DNA from: an uncultured Flavobacteriaceae bacterium
GTDB taxonomy: Bacteria > Bacteroidota > Bacteroidia > Flavobacteriales > Flavobacteriaceae
Length of the DNA stretch: 64,000 bases
Assembly (NCBI GenBank): GCA_947503005.1
Contig: CANNCA010000004.1
Coordinates: 80,324 to 144,323, forward strand
Direction of reading: 5' to 3'
Positions 29,774-38,949 of this stretch are shown in pieces. The translations under genes and the position numbers were made by a program. Positions within the stretch are counted from its first letter, which is position 1. Each line of letters opens with the position of its first letter. The notes under the pieces were generated by a model. It did not search any database. It was not told where the DNA came from and was given only the letters and a program-made list of their open reading frames with translations.

Positions 29774-31060
29774 ATGTCAGAAAAAGCCACGCTAGAATAC
29801 AATGGTCGAAAATATGATTTTCCTGTTATCACAGGTTCGGAAAATGAAAAGGCCGTAGATATCAAAACGCTACGTTCAGCGACAGGAGGTTTGACCACTA
29901 TTGATCCAGGATATAAGAATACAGGTTCTTGTGAAAGTGCAATTACCTTTTTAGATGGAGAAAAAGGTATTTTGAGATACCGAGGGTATTCGATTGAGGA
30001 ACTTGCCGAGAAAGCTGACTTTTTAGAAGTTGCCTATTTATTAATATTCGGCGAGTTGCCTAATAAGGAACAACTGACAGCTTTTCATTTAGATATCAAA
30101 AACGAATCTCATGTTGATGAAGAGATGAAAAAGATTTTGGATGCTTTTCCCAAATCGGCTCATCCGATGGGAGTGCTTTCCTCTTTGACTAGTGCATTGA
30201 TTGCTTTTAACCCTATTTCCGTGAACGTCACCTCGGCGGATGAAATGTACGGGGCGATAGTTCGAATTTTAGCGAAGTTTCCCGTTTTGGTTGCATGGAC
30301 AATGCGAAAGCAAAAAGGGTTGCCTTTGGATTACGGTGATGATGAATTAGGTTATGTAGAGAACATTCATAAAATGATGTTCAAAAAGCCAACAAAAGAA
30401 TATGTAAAGAACAAAATAGTAATCGAAGCCCTGGACAAACTTTTGATTCTTCATGCGGATCATGAACAAAATTGTTCCACTTCAACGGTGCGAATCGTTG
30501 GATCATCGCATGCAGGTTTGTTTGCGTCTTTATCAGCAGGAATTTCAGCACTTTGGGGACCACTTCACGGTGGGGCAAATCAAGCCGTTCTTGAAATGTT
30601 GGAGGCAATAGTTGCTGACGGTGGTGATACCAAGAAGTATATGGCCAAAGCAAAAGATAAAAATGATCCTTTTAGATTGATGGGCTTTGGACACCGAGTT
30701 TACAAAAACTTCGATCCCAGAGCAAAAATCATTAAAAAGGCAGCAGACGAAATTTTAGGCGATTTAGGTATTGAAGATCCGATACTAGATGTTGCAAAAG
30801 GCCTCGAAAAAGAAGCGTTGGAAGATCAATATTTCGTAGATAGAAAGCTTTATCCGAACGTCGATTTCTATTCGGGCGTAATTTACAGGGCGTTGGGTAT
30901 ACCAACCGAAATGTTTACCGTAATGTTCGCACTAGGTAGGTTGCCTGGCTGGATTGCGCAATGGCGTGAGATGAGATTGAACAACGAACCTATTGGTAGA
31001 CCACGACAGGTTTACGTTGGTGCGAATCATCGGCCGTTTGTCGATGTTGCCTTGAGGTAG
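29774..31060 (+). CDS. gltA: Citrate synthase
   Basis: 428 residues, the longer hexameric-type citrate synthase. It condenses oxaloacetate with acetyl-CoA at the head of the TCA cycle. Catalytic regions are present: LHADHEQNCSTSTVR, FGHRVYKNFDPRAKI (His) and VDFYSGVIYRALGIP (Asp). N-terminal beta domain (TLEYNGRKYDFPVI) typical of Gram-negative enzymes. Monocistronic, with its own promoter and terminator. Confidence 0.99.
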   Translation: MSEKATLEYNGRKYDFPVITGSENEKAVDIKTLRSATGGLTTIDPGYKNTGSCESAITFLDGEKGILRYRGYSIEELAEKADFLEVAYLLIFGELPNKEQLTAFHLDIKNESHVDEEMKKILDAFPKSAHPMGVLSSLTSALIAFNPISVNVTSADEMYGAIVRILAKFPVLVAWTMRKQKGLPLDYGDDELGYVENIHKMMFKKPTKEYVKNKIVIEALDKLLILHADHEQNCSTSTVRIVGSSHAGLFASLSAGISALWGPLHGGANQAVLEMLEAIVADGGDTKKYMAKAKDKNDPFRLMGFGHRVYKNFDPRAKIIKKAADEILGDLGIEDPILDVAKGLEKEALEDQYFVDRKLYPNVDFYSGVIYRALGIPTEMFTVMFALGRLPGWIAQWREMRLNNEPIGRPRQVYVGANHRPFVDVALR

Positions 31061-31083
31061 ATTGCTACCCTATAAAAAACAAT

Positions 31084-31117
31084 AAAGCTCTTTTATTTTT
31101 TTAAAAGGGCTTTTTTT
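31084..31117 (+). terminator. Intrinsic terminator after gltA
   Basis: AAAGCTCTTTT (31084-31094) pairs with AAAAGGGCTTT (31103-31113), one G-T pair, then a T run. Confidence 0.85.
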
Positions 31118-31153
31118 ATGTAAAATTTGAATATTAAATCTAGATGAACTAAC

Positions 31154-32065
31154 ATGTTGTATTTAAACGTGAACGATGAGATTTCTCCGTTAAAGGCCGT
31201 AGTTCTCGGTACTGCGGAAAGTTGTGGACCAACTCCAAAACCGGAGGAAGCCTATGATCCCAAATCGTTGGAACATATTCTAGCAGGTACCTATCCGAAA
31301 GAAGAAGATATGATAATGGAGATGGAGGCGTTTGCAGCAGTTTTTAAGAAATATGATGTCAAAGTATTTCGACCGGAGGTTTTGGAGAATTGTAATCAAA
31401 TTTTCTCAAGGGATATCGCTTTTACTATCGGAAAAAAATTAATACTTGCCAATATATTGCCTGATCGCGAAAAGGAAATCGATGCAATCTTACATGTGTT
31501 GGATAGAATTCCCGAAGAAGATGTCATCCGACCACCGGAAGAAGTACATGTAGAAGGCGGAGATGTGATGCCTTGGAACGACTATATTTTTATAGGTACC
31601 TATACCGCACCCGATTATTCAGATTGGATTACGGCCCGGACCAACAAAGAAGCTGTTGATTTTATAGCGAAACTATTTCCTGATAAGATCATCAAGTCTT
31701 TTGAGCTGCGAAAATCGACGAATGCTAGAGAGAATGCTTTGCATCTCGATTGCTGTTTTCAACCATTGGGTAAAGGAAAGGCGATTTTACATAAGAACGG
31801 ATTCCTTGTAGAAGAAGAATATCAATGGTTGGTCGATTACTTTGGCAAAGAAAACATCTTTGAAATTACCGCTGATGAAATGTACCTAATGTTCAGCAAT
31901 GTTTTTTCCATTTCCCCAGAAGTGGTCGTTTCTGAACGTAATTTTACCAGGCTGAATAATTGGTTGAGAGAACAAGGTTTTACAGTAGAGGAAATTCCGT
32001 ATGCTGAAATATCTAAACAAGAAGGATTACTGAGATGCAGTACTTTACCTTTGATTCGTGATTAG
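31154..32065 (+). CDS. Pentein-family guanidino-group hydrolase or amidinotransferase
   Basis: 303 residues with the five-bladed pentein fold of the arginine deiminase, dimethylargininase and amidinotransferase superfamily. Superfamily catalytic elements are visible: EGGD at 134-137, His197 in ALHLDC and the C-terminal nucleophile Cys295 in LLRCSTLPL. The family acts on arginine-like substrates through a covalent amidino-cysteine intermediate. It cannot be decided from sequence whether the substrate is arginine, dimethylarginine or another guanidine compound. A second pentein, CtlX-like, lies 510 bp downstream, suggesting linked arginine/citrulline metabolism. It converges on the ACT gene with a 4-bp stop-codon overlap. 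Confidence 0.85.
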   Translation: MLYLNVNDEISPLKAVVLGTAESCGPTPKPEEAYDPKSLEHILAGTYPKEEDMIMEMEAFAAVFKKYDVKVFRPEVLENCNQIFSRDIAFTIGKKLILANILPDREKEIDAILHVLDRIPEEDVIRPPEEVHVEGGDVMPWNDYIFIGTYTAPDYSDWITARTNKEAVDFIAKLFPDKIIKSFELRKSTNARENALHLDCCFQPLGKGKAILHKNGFLVEEEYQWLVDYFGKENIFEITADEMYLMFSNVFSISPEVVVSERNFTRLNNWLREQGFTVEEIPYAEISKQEGLLRCSTLPLIRD

Positions 32066-32469
32066 TAGGCCTTGAAGTTTTTAGACAGTTTATCTAGCAC
32101 TTGCATCGCTTTTTCACCATCGTTTGTAGCAACGAATATATGGTCATGAGAATAGGCAGCAACAATATTACAGCTTATGGAGTTTTTGGCAAGTGCGTTG
32201 GAAACCGCTGCGGTGAGTCCAATGGCCTCTAAGGAAGAATGAATGTCTAGCGTAATCCATGAGCTAACAAAATCATAGTTTAGCTCCAGTTTATCGGCAA
32301 TTTGTTTTTCAAGTATTAGAGTAGTGCCTTCTTTCTCTTGAAAAAGTCCAATCAGATGTTCAGTGGGAACATTAACAAAAGGCGGTTTTAATACGAAAAC
32401 ATAGTCTCCCTTATTCAATCGAGGTTGCATATCCTGAATAAGTTCCTTTAATCTTGTTTCTCCGGTCAT
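32062..32469 (-). CDS. ACT domain-containing protein
   Basis: 135 residues, two ACT-like modules: an N-terminal part (YVFVLKPPFVNVPTEHLIGL) and a C-terminal ACT part (SLEAIGLTAAVSNALAKNSI). ACT domains usually bind amino acids as allosteric sensors, but no enzyme domain is attached. The gene lies on the minus strand between the two pentein enzymes, overlapping the end of the first by 4 bp, so it could sense an amino acid of that pathway. That link is inference. Confidence 0.85.
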   Translation of the reverse strand: MTGETRLKELIQDMQPRLNKGDYVFVLKPPFVNVPTEHLIGLFQEKEGTTLILEKQIADKLELNYDFVSSWITLDIHSSLEAIGLTAAVSNALAKNSISCNIVAAYSHDHIFVATNDGEKAMQVLDKLSKNFKAY

Positions 32470-32574
32470 AAAATGCGTGTTATAGTATATTTGAAGCTAC
32501 AAAATCTTTTTTTTAATACTTGATGAATGATGTTTAAAAGATTTAATTTTAATCCCTAAAGCCAGTCTATAAAA

Positions 32575-33510
32575 ATGCAGATTACCAATACTATTTTAAT
32601 GATTCGACCCGTGGCTTTTCGCAAGAACGAAGAGACAGCGGTCAATAATTATTTTCAAGCGGACCTTGATATCAAGAATACGGAAATCAACAGAAAAGCA
32701 CAGCAAGAATTTGATGACTTTGTTGATGTCCTGCGTTTAAAAGGCGTAAATGTCATCGTTGTAGATGATAAAAAGGAGACTGACACACCTGACTCCATAT
32801 TTCCGAATAATTGGGTTTCTTTTCATGTAAATGCCACCGCGGTGGTATATCCCATGTTTGCCGAAAACAGAAGAAGGGAAAGGCGTGAGGATATTTTTGA
32901 TATTCTTGAAGAAAACGGTTTTGAAATCAAAGATGTCATCGATTACACCGCCGCAGAAGAAGAAGGTATATTTTTAGAGGGTACCGGCAGCATTCTAAAA
33001 GATCGCGTTAATCAAAAAGCGTATTGCGCGCTTTCGGAGCGTGCCCATGAAGAACTCTTCATTGAATTTTGTGAAGATTTTGATGTTTTTCCTGTAGTGT
33101 TCACTGCTAATCAAACGGTGGATGGCGAGCGAAAGCCAATCTACCACACCAACGTCATGATGGCCATGGCCGAAACGTTTGCCGTGATTTGTTTGGATAC
33201 CATTGACGATAAAACGGAACGAAAAGGTGTTATTAGCCATTTAAAAAACGATGGTAAGGAGATTATTACCATTACAGAAGCCCAAATGCATTGCTTTGCC
33301 GGAAACATGTTGCAGGTGATCGGTGCTGATGATAAACGCTACATGGTCATGAGTTCTGCGGCGTACTCCAGTCTTCGTGATGACCAAGTCAAGGCCATAA
33401 CAAGGCATTGTGAAATTTTACATAGCCCGCTTGATACAATAGAAACCTGTGGGGGTGGTAGTGCAAGGTGTATGATGGCCGAGGTGTTTCTGCCAAAACG
33501 AGAAAAATGA
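32575..33510 (+). CDS. ctlX: CtlX-type citrulline/arginine hydrolase (pentein family)
   Basis: 311 residues. The start TNTILMIRPVAFRKNEETAV, PDSIFPNNW at 72-80, LEGTGS at 134-139, YHTNVMM at 190-196 and the nucleophile Cys299 in GGGSARCMMAEVF match the family named CtlX for citrulline utilisation. It presumably hydrolyses the ureido or guanidino group of an amino acid. Four nt separate it from glycerate kinase, so the two are probably co-transcribed. Confidence 0.85.
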   Translation: MQITNTILMIRPVAFRKNEETAVNNYFQADLDIKNTEINRKAQQEFDDFVDVLRLKGVNVIVVDDKKETDTPDSIFPNNWVSFHVNATAVVYPMFAENRRRERREDIFDILEENGFEIKDVIDYTAAEEEGIFLEGTGSILKDRVNQKAYCALSERAHEELFIEFCEDFDVFPVVFTANQTVDGERKPIYHTNVMMAMAETFAVICLDTIDDKTERKGVISHLKNDGKEIITITEAQMHCFAGNMLQVIGADDKRYMVMSSAAYSSLRDDQVKAITRHCEILHSPLDTIETCGGGSARCMMAEVFLPKREK

Positions 33511-33513
33511 CCA

Positions 33514-34638
33514 ATGAAATTCGTAATCGCTCCAGACAAATTTAAAGGTTCCCTAACCGGATTTGAATATTGTAATGCTGTAGAAGAGGGGATACGAATG
33601 GTTTTTCCGGATGCGGAAGTCCTTAAAATACCCTTGGCAGATGGTGGTGATGGAACAATCGACGTGGTCAAGCACTATATCGGAGGAGAAAGATTCTCCC
33701 TAACTGCAAATGATCCGTTGTTTAGACCTTTGAAAACGGCCTATATCTTTTCGAAAACCAAGGCCATCGCATTCTTAGAAATGGCCGAGATATCTGGACT
33801 CAAAATACTCACCCAACAAGAGCGCAATTGTATGCATACGACCTCCCTAGGGTTTGGTGAGTTAATTGTCGATGCCATTGATAGAGGGGCCAAAGAACTA
33901 ATTCTAGGTATCGGAGGAAGCGCAACCAATGATGGTGGCATGGGAATGGCCCAAGCCATAGGATTCCGTTTTTTAGATGTTGCCGGAAAGGAATTAAAAC
34001 CTGTAGGAAGTAATCTCACGAAATTAAATACAATCGATACCACAAACGTACTCCCGAAACTGAAAGAGGTCGAAGTAAAAGTGGCTTGTGATGTATCGAA
34101 TCCACTTTATGGACCAAACGGTTCCGCCTATATTTATGGAATTCAAAAAGGGGCTTCGCCCTCAGAAATCGAGCAATTGGATAAGGGACTTGAAAATTAT
34201 GCCAAGGTTGTCAAAGAAACATTTGGTGTAGACGTTCAAAATATAAAGGGAGCAGGTGCCGCAGGTGGAATGGGTGCCGGCTGTTCTGTTTTTCTCAATG
34301 CGGAGTTAGTATCAGGTATCGATTTAATTAAAGAGATCGCGGATTTCGACGCTTCTTTAGAAAATGTGGATTGGATTGTTACAGGTGAGGGACAATTAGA
34401 CTCACAAACCCTCTCAGGAAAAACCATTTCTGGAGTATTGACATCGGCGAAAAAGAAAAATATTCCGGTAGCGGCATTGTGTGGTTCGGTTACCGTAACC
34501 AAAGAGGAGCTATTAGATTTCAATTTGGGCTATGTGGCTTCCGTAAGTGAAAATTCTAAAAACCTGACCGAAGCGATGGCCAATGCTTATCCAAATTTAG
34601 TTGCGGCTGCAAGACAATTTGCAATGTCCTTGGTTTAA
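33514..34638 (+). CDS. Glycerate 2-kinase (GlxK/GarK family)
   Basis: 374 residues starting MKFVIAPDKFKGSLTG, with LADGGDGTIDVV, LGIGGSATNDGGMGMAQAIG and VTGEGQLDSQTLSGKTISGV, the conserved nucleotide- and glycerate-binding segments of the GlxK/GarK family. It phosphorylates glycerate, feeding it into lower glycolysis. Probably the second cistron after ctlX. The pairing with a pentein enzyme has no obvious metabolic logic. Confidence 0.93.
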   Translation: MKFVIAPDKFKGSLTGFEYCNAVEEGIRMVFPDAEVLKIPLADGGDGTIDVVKHYIGGERFSLTANDPLFRPLKTAYIFSKTKAIAFLEMAEISGLKILTQQERNCMHTTSLGFGELIVDAIDRGAKELILGIGGSATNDGGMGMAQAIGFRFLDVAGKELKPVGSNLTKLNTIDTTNVLPKLKEVEVKVACDVSNPLYGPNGSAYIYGIQKGASPSEIEQLDKGLENYAKVVKETFGVDVQNIKGAGAAGGMGAGCSVFLNAELVSGIDLIKEIADFDASLENVDWIVTGEGQLDSQTLSGKTISGVLTSAKKKNIPVAALCGSVTVTKEELLDFNLGYVASVSENSKNLTEAMANAYPNLVAAARQFAMSLV

Positions 34639-34779
34639 AAAATAGTAAGACTTTAGACAATTACATAAACTTCTAAGTACAGTAACTGTCACCAAAACTT
34701 AGAGTTAATTTAAATTCAAAAACAGAAAATATTCCCGGAATTAAATCAATTGCGATATATCTCGAAAAGCCTATGAAAT

Positions 34780-36210
34780 CTAATTTGGAGTATTGGCTAT
34801 TCCCCGAATCATTCCGCCGAAAATAAAATAATGAAAAGGTACGATGCTGTACCAATACAACCTGCCCCGTAATCCACGAGGTCTAAAGGTGGCTGTTTGA
34901 CGGAAAACGTTATTTTCATCAATTTTGAATTCCAACCACGCTTCTCCAGGTAGTTTCATTTCAGCAAATAGTAATAACCGTTTTCCTTCCTTATCCGCCA
35001 AAAGCACCCTCCAAAAATCAAGAGAGTCACCTGGGTATATTTTATCGGGGTGTGTTCTTCCACGACGAAGTCCTACACCTCCCGAGAGTTTGTCTAAAAA
35101 GCCCCTGATTTTCCAGAGCCAATTGCCATAATACCAGCCCCTGTCTCCACCAATCTTCCAGATATTCTCTAAAACAGCAGAAGGGTTGTCTATCTTCATT
35201 TTTTGCTCATCTTTCAAAACGCCGTACTTGGGTACTTGAATGTATTTTTCCAAGTTTTTTGTAAAACGACCACTGACCATGCTGTCTTTCCAACTACTGA
35301 CCACGAGATTTTGTTCTATTTTATTGAAGGCCATATCGATAGCTTCGCCGTAGGTGTGGGTTTTCATATTCAGAAGCTGCTCGAGGCGATTGTCTTTGGC
35401 AACAACTTCTACTTTCATACTATCCACTAGATTCAAAGCTAGTTTATACGATGTCGATGTCACAAAATACAACCAATAGCTAGAGATTTTTGGTGTCATT
35501 ATGGGTACGGTCACAATCCAGTTTTTGAATCCTCTGGCTTTGGCATACTGCTGTAACATTTGTTTGTAGGTCAGTACATCGGGGCCGGCAATATCAAAAG
35601 AATCATCATAGGTTTTTTCATTCCCAAGCACCCCTGTCAGAAAGAAAATAACGTCACGGATAGCAATGGGCTGCGTTTTGGTCAAGACCCATTTTGGGGT
35701 AATCATGAAGGGAAGTTTTTCACATAGGTCTCTAATGATTTCAAAGGAAGAACTTCCGGAGCCCACAATAATACCAGCTCGTAGCACTGTTAGTGCAAAC
35801 GGCCCCTCATATAGTATGTTTTCCACATTTTTTCGAGACTTCAAGTGTTTTGATAAGTTTTCCTCGTTGACAATTCCACTGAGGTAAATCACTTGTTTAA
35901 CATTGGTACGTGACATGTAGGCATTGAAATTCTTCGCCGTCTTTGCCTCCTGCTCGTCGAAATCACTTGTAGATGAGCTCATGGAATGAATCAAGAAATA
36001 AGCGGCATCAATAGCTGTGGGTAGCTTGTCGAGGTCTAAATCCTTTAGAAAATCAATTTCTATGATTTCAATTTTGGATTTTATATCCTTATCAACTGAT
36101 AAGCGCTCGGCATCACGAACGGCACAGATAACATCATGACCGGATTCCAATAGTTGGGGCAGCAATCGCATACCAATATACCCGTTCGCACCAGTTAGTA
36201 GAATCTTCAT
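34780..36210 (-). CDS. NAD(P)-binding SDR protein fused to DUF2867
   Basis: 476 residues. Residues 1-~290 are an atypical SDR/NmrA-like domain with the nucleotide-binding motif TGANGYIG (6-13). The C-terminal ~170 residues are a DUF2867 domain (GLRRGRTHPDKIYPGDSLDF; GRLYWYSIVPFHYFIFGGMI). The architecture is that of uncharacterised nucleoside-diphosphate-sugar epimerase-like proteins. Substrate unknown. Its ATG overlaps the stop of the upstream gene by 4 bp, so it is translationally coupled to the conserved protein at 36207-36632. Confidence 0.88.
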   Translation of the reverse strand: MKILLTGANGYIGMRLLPQLLESGHDVICAVRDAERLSVDKDIKSKIEIIEIDFLKDLDLDKLPTAIDAAYFLIHSMSSSTSDFDEQEAKTAKNFNAYMSRTNVKQVIYLSGIVNEENLSKHLKSRKNVENILYEGPFALTVLRAGIIVGSGSSSFEIIRDLCEKLPFMITPKWVLTKTQPIAIRDVIFFLTGVLGNEKTYDDSFDIAGPDVLTYKQMLQQYAKARGFKNWIVTVPIMTPKISSYWLYFVTSTSYKLALNLVDSMKVEVVAKDNRLEQLLNMKTHTYGEAIDMAFNKIEQNLVVSSWKDSMVSGRFTKNLEKYIQVPKYGVLKDEQKMKIDNPSAVLENIWKIGGDRGWYYGNWLWKIRGFLDKLSGGVGLRRGRTHPDKIYPGDSLDFWRVLLADKEGKRLLLFAEMKLPGEAWLEFKIDENNVFRQTATFRPRGLRGRLYWYSIVPFHYFIFGGMIRGIANTPN

Positions 36211-36632
36211 AAATCTTCTATCGAAGTTGGAGCGTTATCAGCTTTGTAATCCAGCATTTTTCTAAAATATTTTTGAACTGCTTTGGTATCTGCTTCAACT
36301 TTGATGAAATGGTTGTCCCGAAAAATACTGTAGACGGCCAAATCACCTTTGTAAACAGTAAGTTTGTAGTATGGGATGACCAGGGCAAAGGTCTCTAGTA
36401 GTGAACGAAACCGAACGATAATGCCCTTGGGCCGCATTTCTACATTACAAGTGTCTCTATTGTTGTCCAAAATCAAAAGATTGTGGATTTCGATACTCGC
36501 TGATTTTATGATCAATTTTGGCGAACCTATTCCACCCATGGCCCAGCGCTGTTTTAGTGTAAAAGGTTTACCGACTTCTTCATCGACCTTTCTGGTGATT
36601 TCTTTGTTATTGTAGGATACGTTTACGAGCAT
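36207..36632 (-). CDS. Conserved protein of unknown function
   Basis: 141 residues, no signal peptide or membrane span. Mixed alpha/beta composition with a hydrophobic centre (LLETFALVIPYYKLTVYKGD) and a charged C-terminal helix. I do not recognise a named domain. It is the middle gene of a minus-strand trio (VOC protein, this protein, SDR/DUF2867), two nt after the VOC gene stop and overlapping the SDR start as ATGA, so the three are very likely one operon and this protein may serve the SDR enzyme. Confidence 0.8.
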   Translation of the reverse strand: MLVNVSYNNKEITRKVDEEVGKPFTLKQRWAMGGIGSPKLIIKSASIEIHNLLILDNNRDTCNVEMRPKGIIVRFRSLLETFALVIPYYKLTVYKGDLAVYSIFRDNHFIKVEADTKAVQKYFRKMLDYKADNAPTSIEDL

Positions 36633-36634
36633 AG

Positions 36635-36988
36635 TTATATAAATTCTCCAAATTTTATCATGTTACCATCTTCATCCAGAATCGCAAATTCGCGCATGCC
36701 CCAAGGCTGGGATTTCAAAGGTCCGTTAGGGTGTTCTACTTCCGCTTGTTGCATTTCTTTATAAAGGTTTTCAACATCGGTTACCTGCACGTAACAGCTA
36801 GTATTCTCAGGGTGGATTTTATTATTGCATTTCCAAAAGTGGATTTCGATGTCATCCCGCCCTATAACGGCATAGTTTTCATCTTTCCATCCGAGCTTGT
36901 CAAAACCAAGCTTCTCTTGGTAGAAATGAACGGTCTTATCGATATTTAAAGAGGCCAAGACGGGAATGGCCCGACTGAGATATTGCAT
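36635..36988 (-). CDS. VOC (glyoxalase/bleomycin-resistance) family protein
   Basis: 117 residues, a single VOC module of two beta-alpha-beta-beta-beta units: AIPVLASLNIDKTVHFYQEK at the start, IEIHFWKCNN in the middle and AILDEDGNMIKFGEF at the end, where the Glu/His metal-site positions usually lie. The fold is shared by glyoxalase I, dioxygenases and drug-binding resistance proteins. It resembles small bleomycin-resistance-like members, but no substrate can be assigned. Confidence 0.9.
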   Translation of the reverse strand: MQYLSRAIPVLASLNIDKTVHFYQEKLGFDKLGWKDENYAVIGRDDIEIHFWKCNNKIHPENTSCYVQVTDVENLYKEMQQAEVEHPNGPLKSQPWGMREFAILDEDGNMIKFGEFI

Positions 36989-37065
36989 AGCGTTCTTTTT
37001 CTATAAAGTTACTTAAAAACAAAGGGATTACCGAAGGTCTTTCCGATTAAAGCCCAAAAATTGAT

Positions 37066-37073
37066 TAGTTTTG
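37066..37073 (+). promoter_or_regulatory. -7 box of the argS promoter
   Basis: TAGTTTTG is an exact match to TAnnTTTG, 22 nt before the argS start codon. A weak TTTC at 37040-37043, 22 nt upstream, could serve as the -33 element. Confidence 0.5.
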
Positions 37074-37095
37074 CAACTTGAAATAAATTCAGATT

Positions 37096-38877
37096 ATGAA
37101 TATTCAAAAGGTACTGGAAGCCCAAGTGAAAGAGGCGGTTTCTTCTTTGTTCGCCGTGGAATTACCCCAAGTGGAATTTCAACCTACCCGAAAAGATTTC
37201 GAAGGTGATGTTACTGTGGTGGTCTTTCCGATGTTGCGATTGGTGAAAGGCAATCCCGTGCAAATTGGGGAGAAGATCGGTGCTTTTTTGAAGGAAAACG
37301 TTGAAGCCGTTTCCGGATTCAACGTGGTCAAGGGCTTTTTGAATATAGTACTAAAAGATGACTATTATCTCGTCTTCTTCAATGAGATAAAGGGTGATAC
37401 TACATTCGGAATGGGAACCGAAACCAAAGATGCAGTAATGGTTGAATATTCGTCTCCAAACACCAATAAACCACTGCATTTGGGTCACATTCGAAATAAC
37501 CTTTTGGGCTATTCAGTTGCGGAGATTTTAAAAGCTTCAGGAAAGAAAGTATACAAAACACAGATTATCAATGATCGTGGGATCCATATTTGTAAAAGCA
37601 TGTTGGCTTGGCAACGGTATGGTAATGGTGCAACACCTGAAAGCACGGGTTTGAAAGGGGATAAATTGGTTGGTAACTACTATGTTGAGTTCAACAATGC
37701 TTATAAAGCTGAAATAGACCAAATGATTGCCAATGGAACTGATTCAAAAGTAGCCGAAAAGGAAGCCCCTATTTTATTGGAAGCCCAGCAAATGCTTAAA
37801 AAGTGGGAAGCAGGCGACGAAGAAGTTGTTTCCCTCTGGAAAAAAATGAACGGCTGGGTATACGAAGGCTTTGACGTCACTTACAGAAACCTTGGTGTTA
37901 ATTTTGATAAACTATACTATGAAAGTAATACCTATCTGCTGGGAAAAGAATTTGTACAAGAAGGTTTGGACAATGATGTTTTCTTCCAAAAAGAGGATGG
38001 TAGCGTCTGGATAGATCTTACGGATGAAGGCCTAGACGAAAAAATAGTCTTACGTTCCGATGGTACGGCTGTTTATATGACACAAGATATTGGTACTGCA
38101 ATTCAACGTGTAAAAGATTATCCTGATATCAACGGCATGGTATATACCGTTGGTAACGAGCAGGATTATCATTTCAAAGTGTTGTTCTTGATACTTAAGA
38201 AATTAGGATTTTCTTGGGCCGAGCACCTACATCATTTGAGTTATGGAATGGTTGATTTACCAAGTGGTAAAATGAAAAGTCGTGAGGGTACGGTGGTTGA
38301 TGCGGACGAGTTAATGCAGGAAATGACAAATACGGCGGCATCGATTTCAGAAGAATTAGGAAAGTTGGAAGACTATTCGGAAAACGAAAAGCAAGGACTG
38401 TACAAAATGATTGGCTTGGGTGCCTTGAAATACTACATCCTAAAAGTAGACCCAAAAAAGCGAATTTTGTTCAACCCTGAGGAGTCGGTAGATTTTCAAG
38501 GGAATACAGGTCCGTTTATTCAGTACACCTATGCACGAATTCAATCAATTTTAAGAAAAGCTGAAACTTTGAACTTAGACCAGTCCGGTTCTGAAAAATT
38601 GACAAGGCTTCACCCAAAAGAGAAAGAACTCATTAAGCAACTACAGCTCTTTCCTGTTACTATTCAACTGGCTGCGGAGAATTATAGTCCCGCTTTGATT
38701 GCAAACTATATCTACGATCTGGTCAAGGAATTTAACTCCTTCTATCAACAGGTTTCTATTCTTGGCGAAATTGACGAACCAAAAAAAGTACTTCGGGTAC
38801 AACTCTCCAAAAAAGTGGGTGAAGTGATTCAATCTGGGTTTAAGCTTCTTGGTATTGAGGTGCCAGAGCGTATGTAA
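37096..38877 (+). CDS. argS: Arginyl-tRNA synthetase
   Basis: 593 residues, class I synthetase. The N-terminal Add-1 domain (~1-100) recognises the tRNA D-loop. The catalytic HIGH motif appears as HLGH at 128-131, the KMSKS region as the degenerate KMKSREGT of many ArgRS enzymes, and the C-terminal DALR anticodon-binding domain ends IEVPERM. It charges tRNA-Arg and, like all ArgRS, needs the tRNA for amino acid activation. Own promoter. Confidence 0.98.
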   Translation: MNIQKVLEAQVKEAVSSLFAVELPQVEFQPTRKDFEGDVTVVVFPMLRLVKGNPVQIGEKIGAFLKENVEAVSGFNVVKGFLNIVLKDDYYLVFFNEIKGDTTFGMGTETKDAVMVEYSSPNTNKPLHLGHIRNNLLGYSVAEILKASGKKVYKTQIINDRGIHICKSMLAWQRYGNGATPESTGLKGDKLVGNYYVEFNNAYKAEIDQMIANGTDSKVAEKEAPILLEAQQMLKKWEAGDEEVVSLWKKMNGWVYEGFDVTYRNLGVNFDKLYYESNTYLLGKEFVQEGLDNDVFFQKEDGSVWIDLTDEGLDEKIVLRSDGTAVYMTQDIGTAIQRVKDYPDINGMVYTVGNEQDYHFKVLFLILKKLGFSWAEHLHHLSYGMVDLPSGKMKSREGTVVDADELMQEMTNTAASISEELGKLEDYSENEKQGLYKMIGLGALKYYILKVDPKKRILFNPEESVDFQGNTGPFIQYTYARIQSILRKAETLNLDQSGSEKLTRLHPKEKELIKQLQLFPVTIQLAAENYSPALIANYIYDLVKEFNSFYQQVSILGEIDEPKKVLRVQLSKKVGEVIQSGFKLLGIEVPERM

Positions 38878-38949
38878 TTCCAAATAGGCTCGTTTAGACA
38901 TACAATTTTATTCTGCTAAATAGTTTAAATGCTATTTTCACGACCCAGA

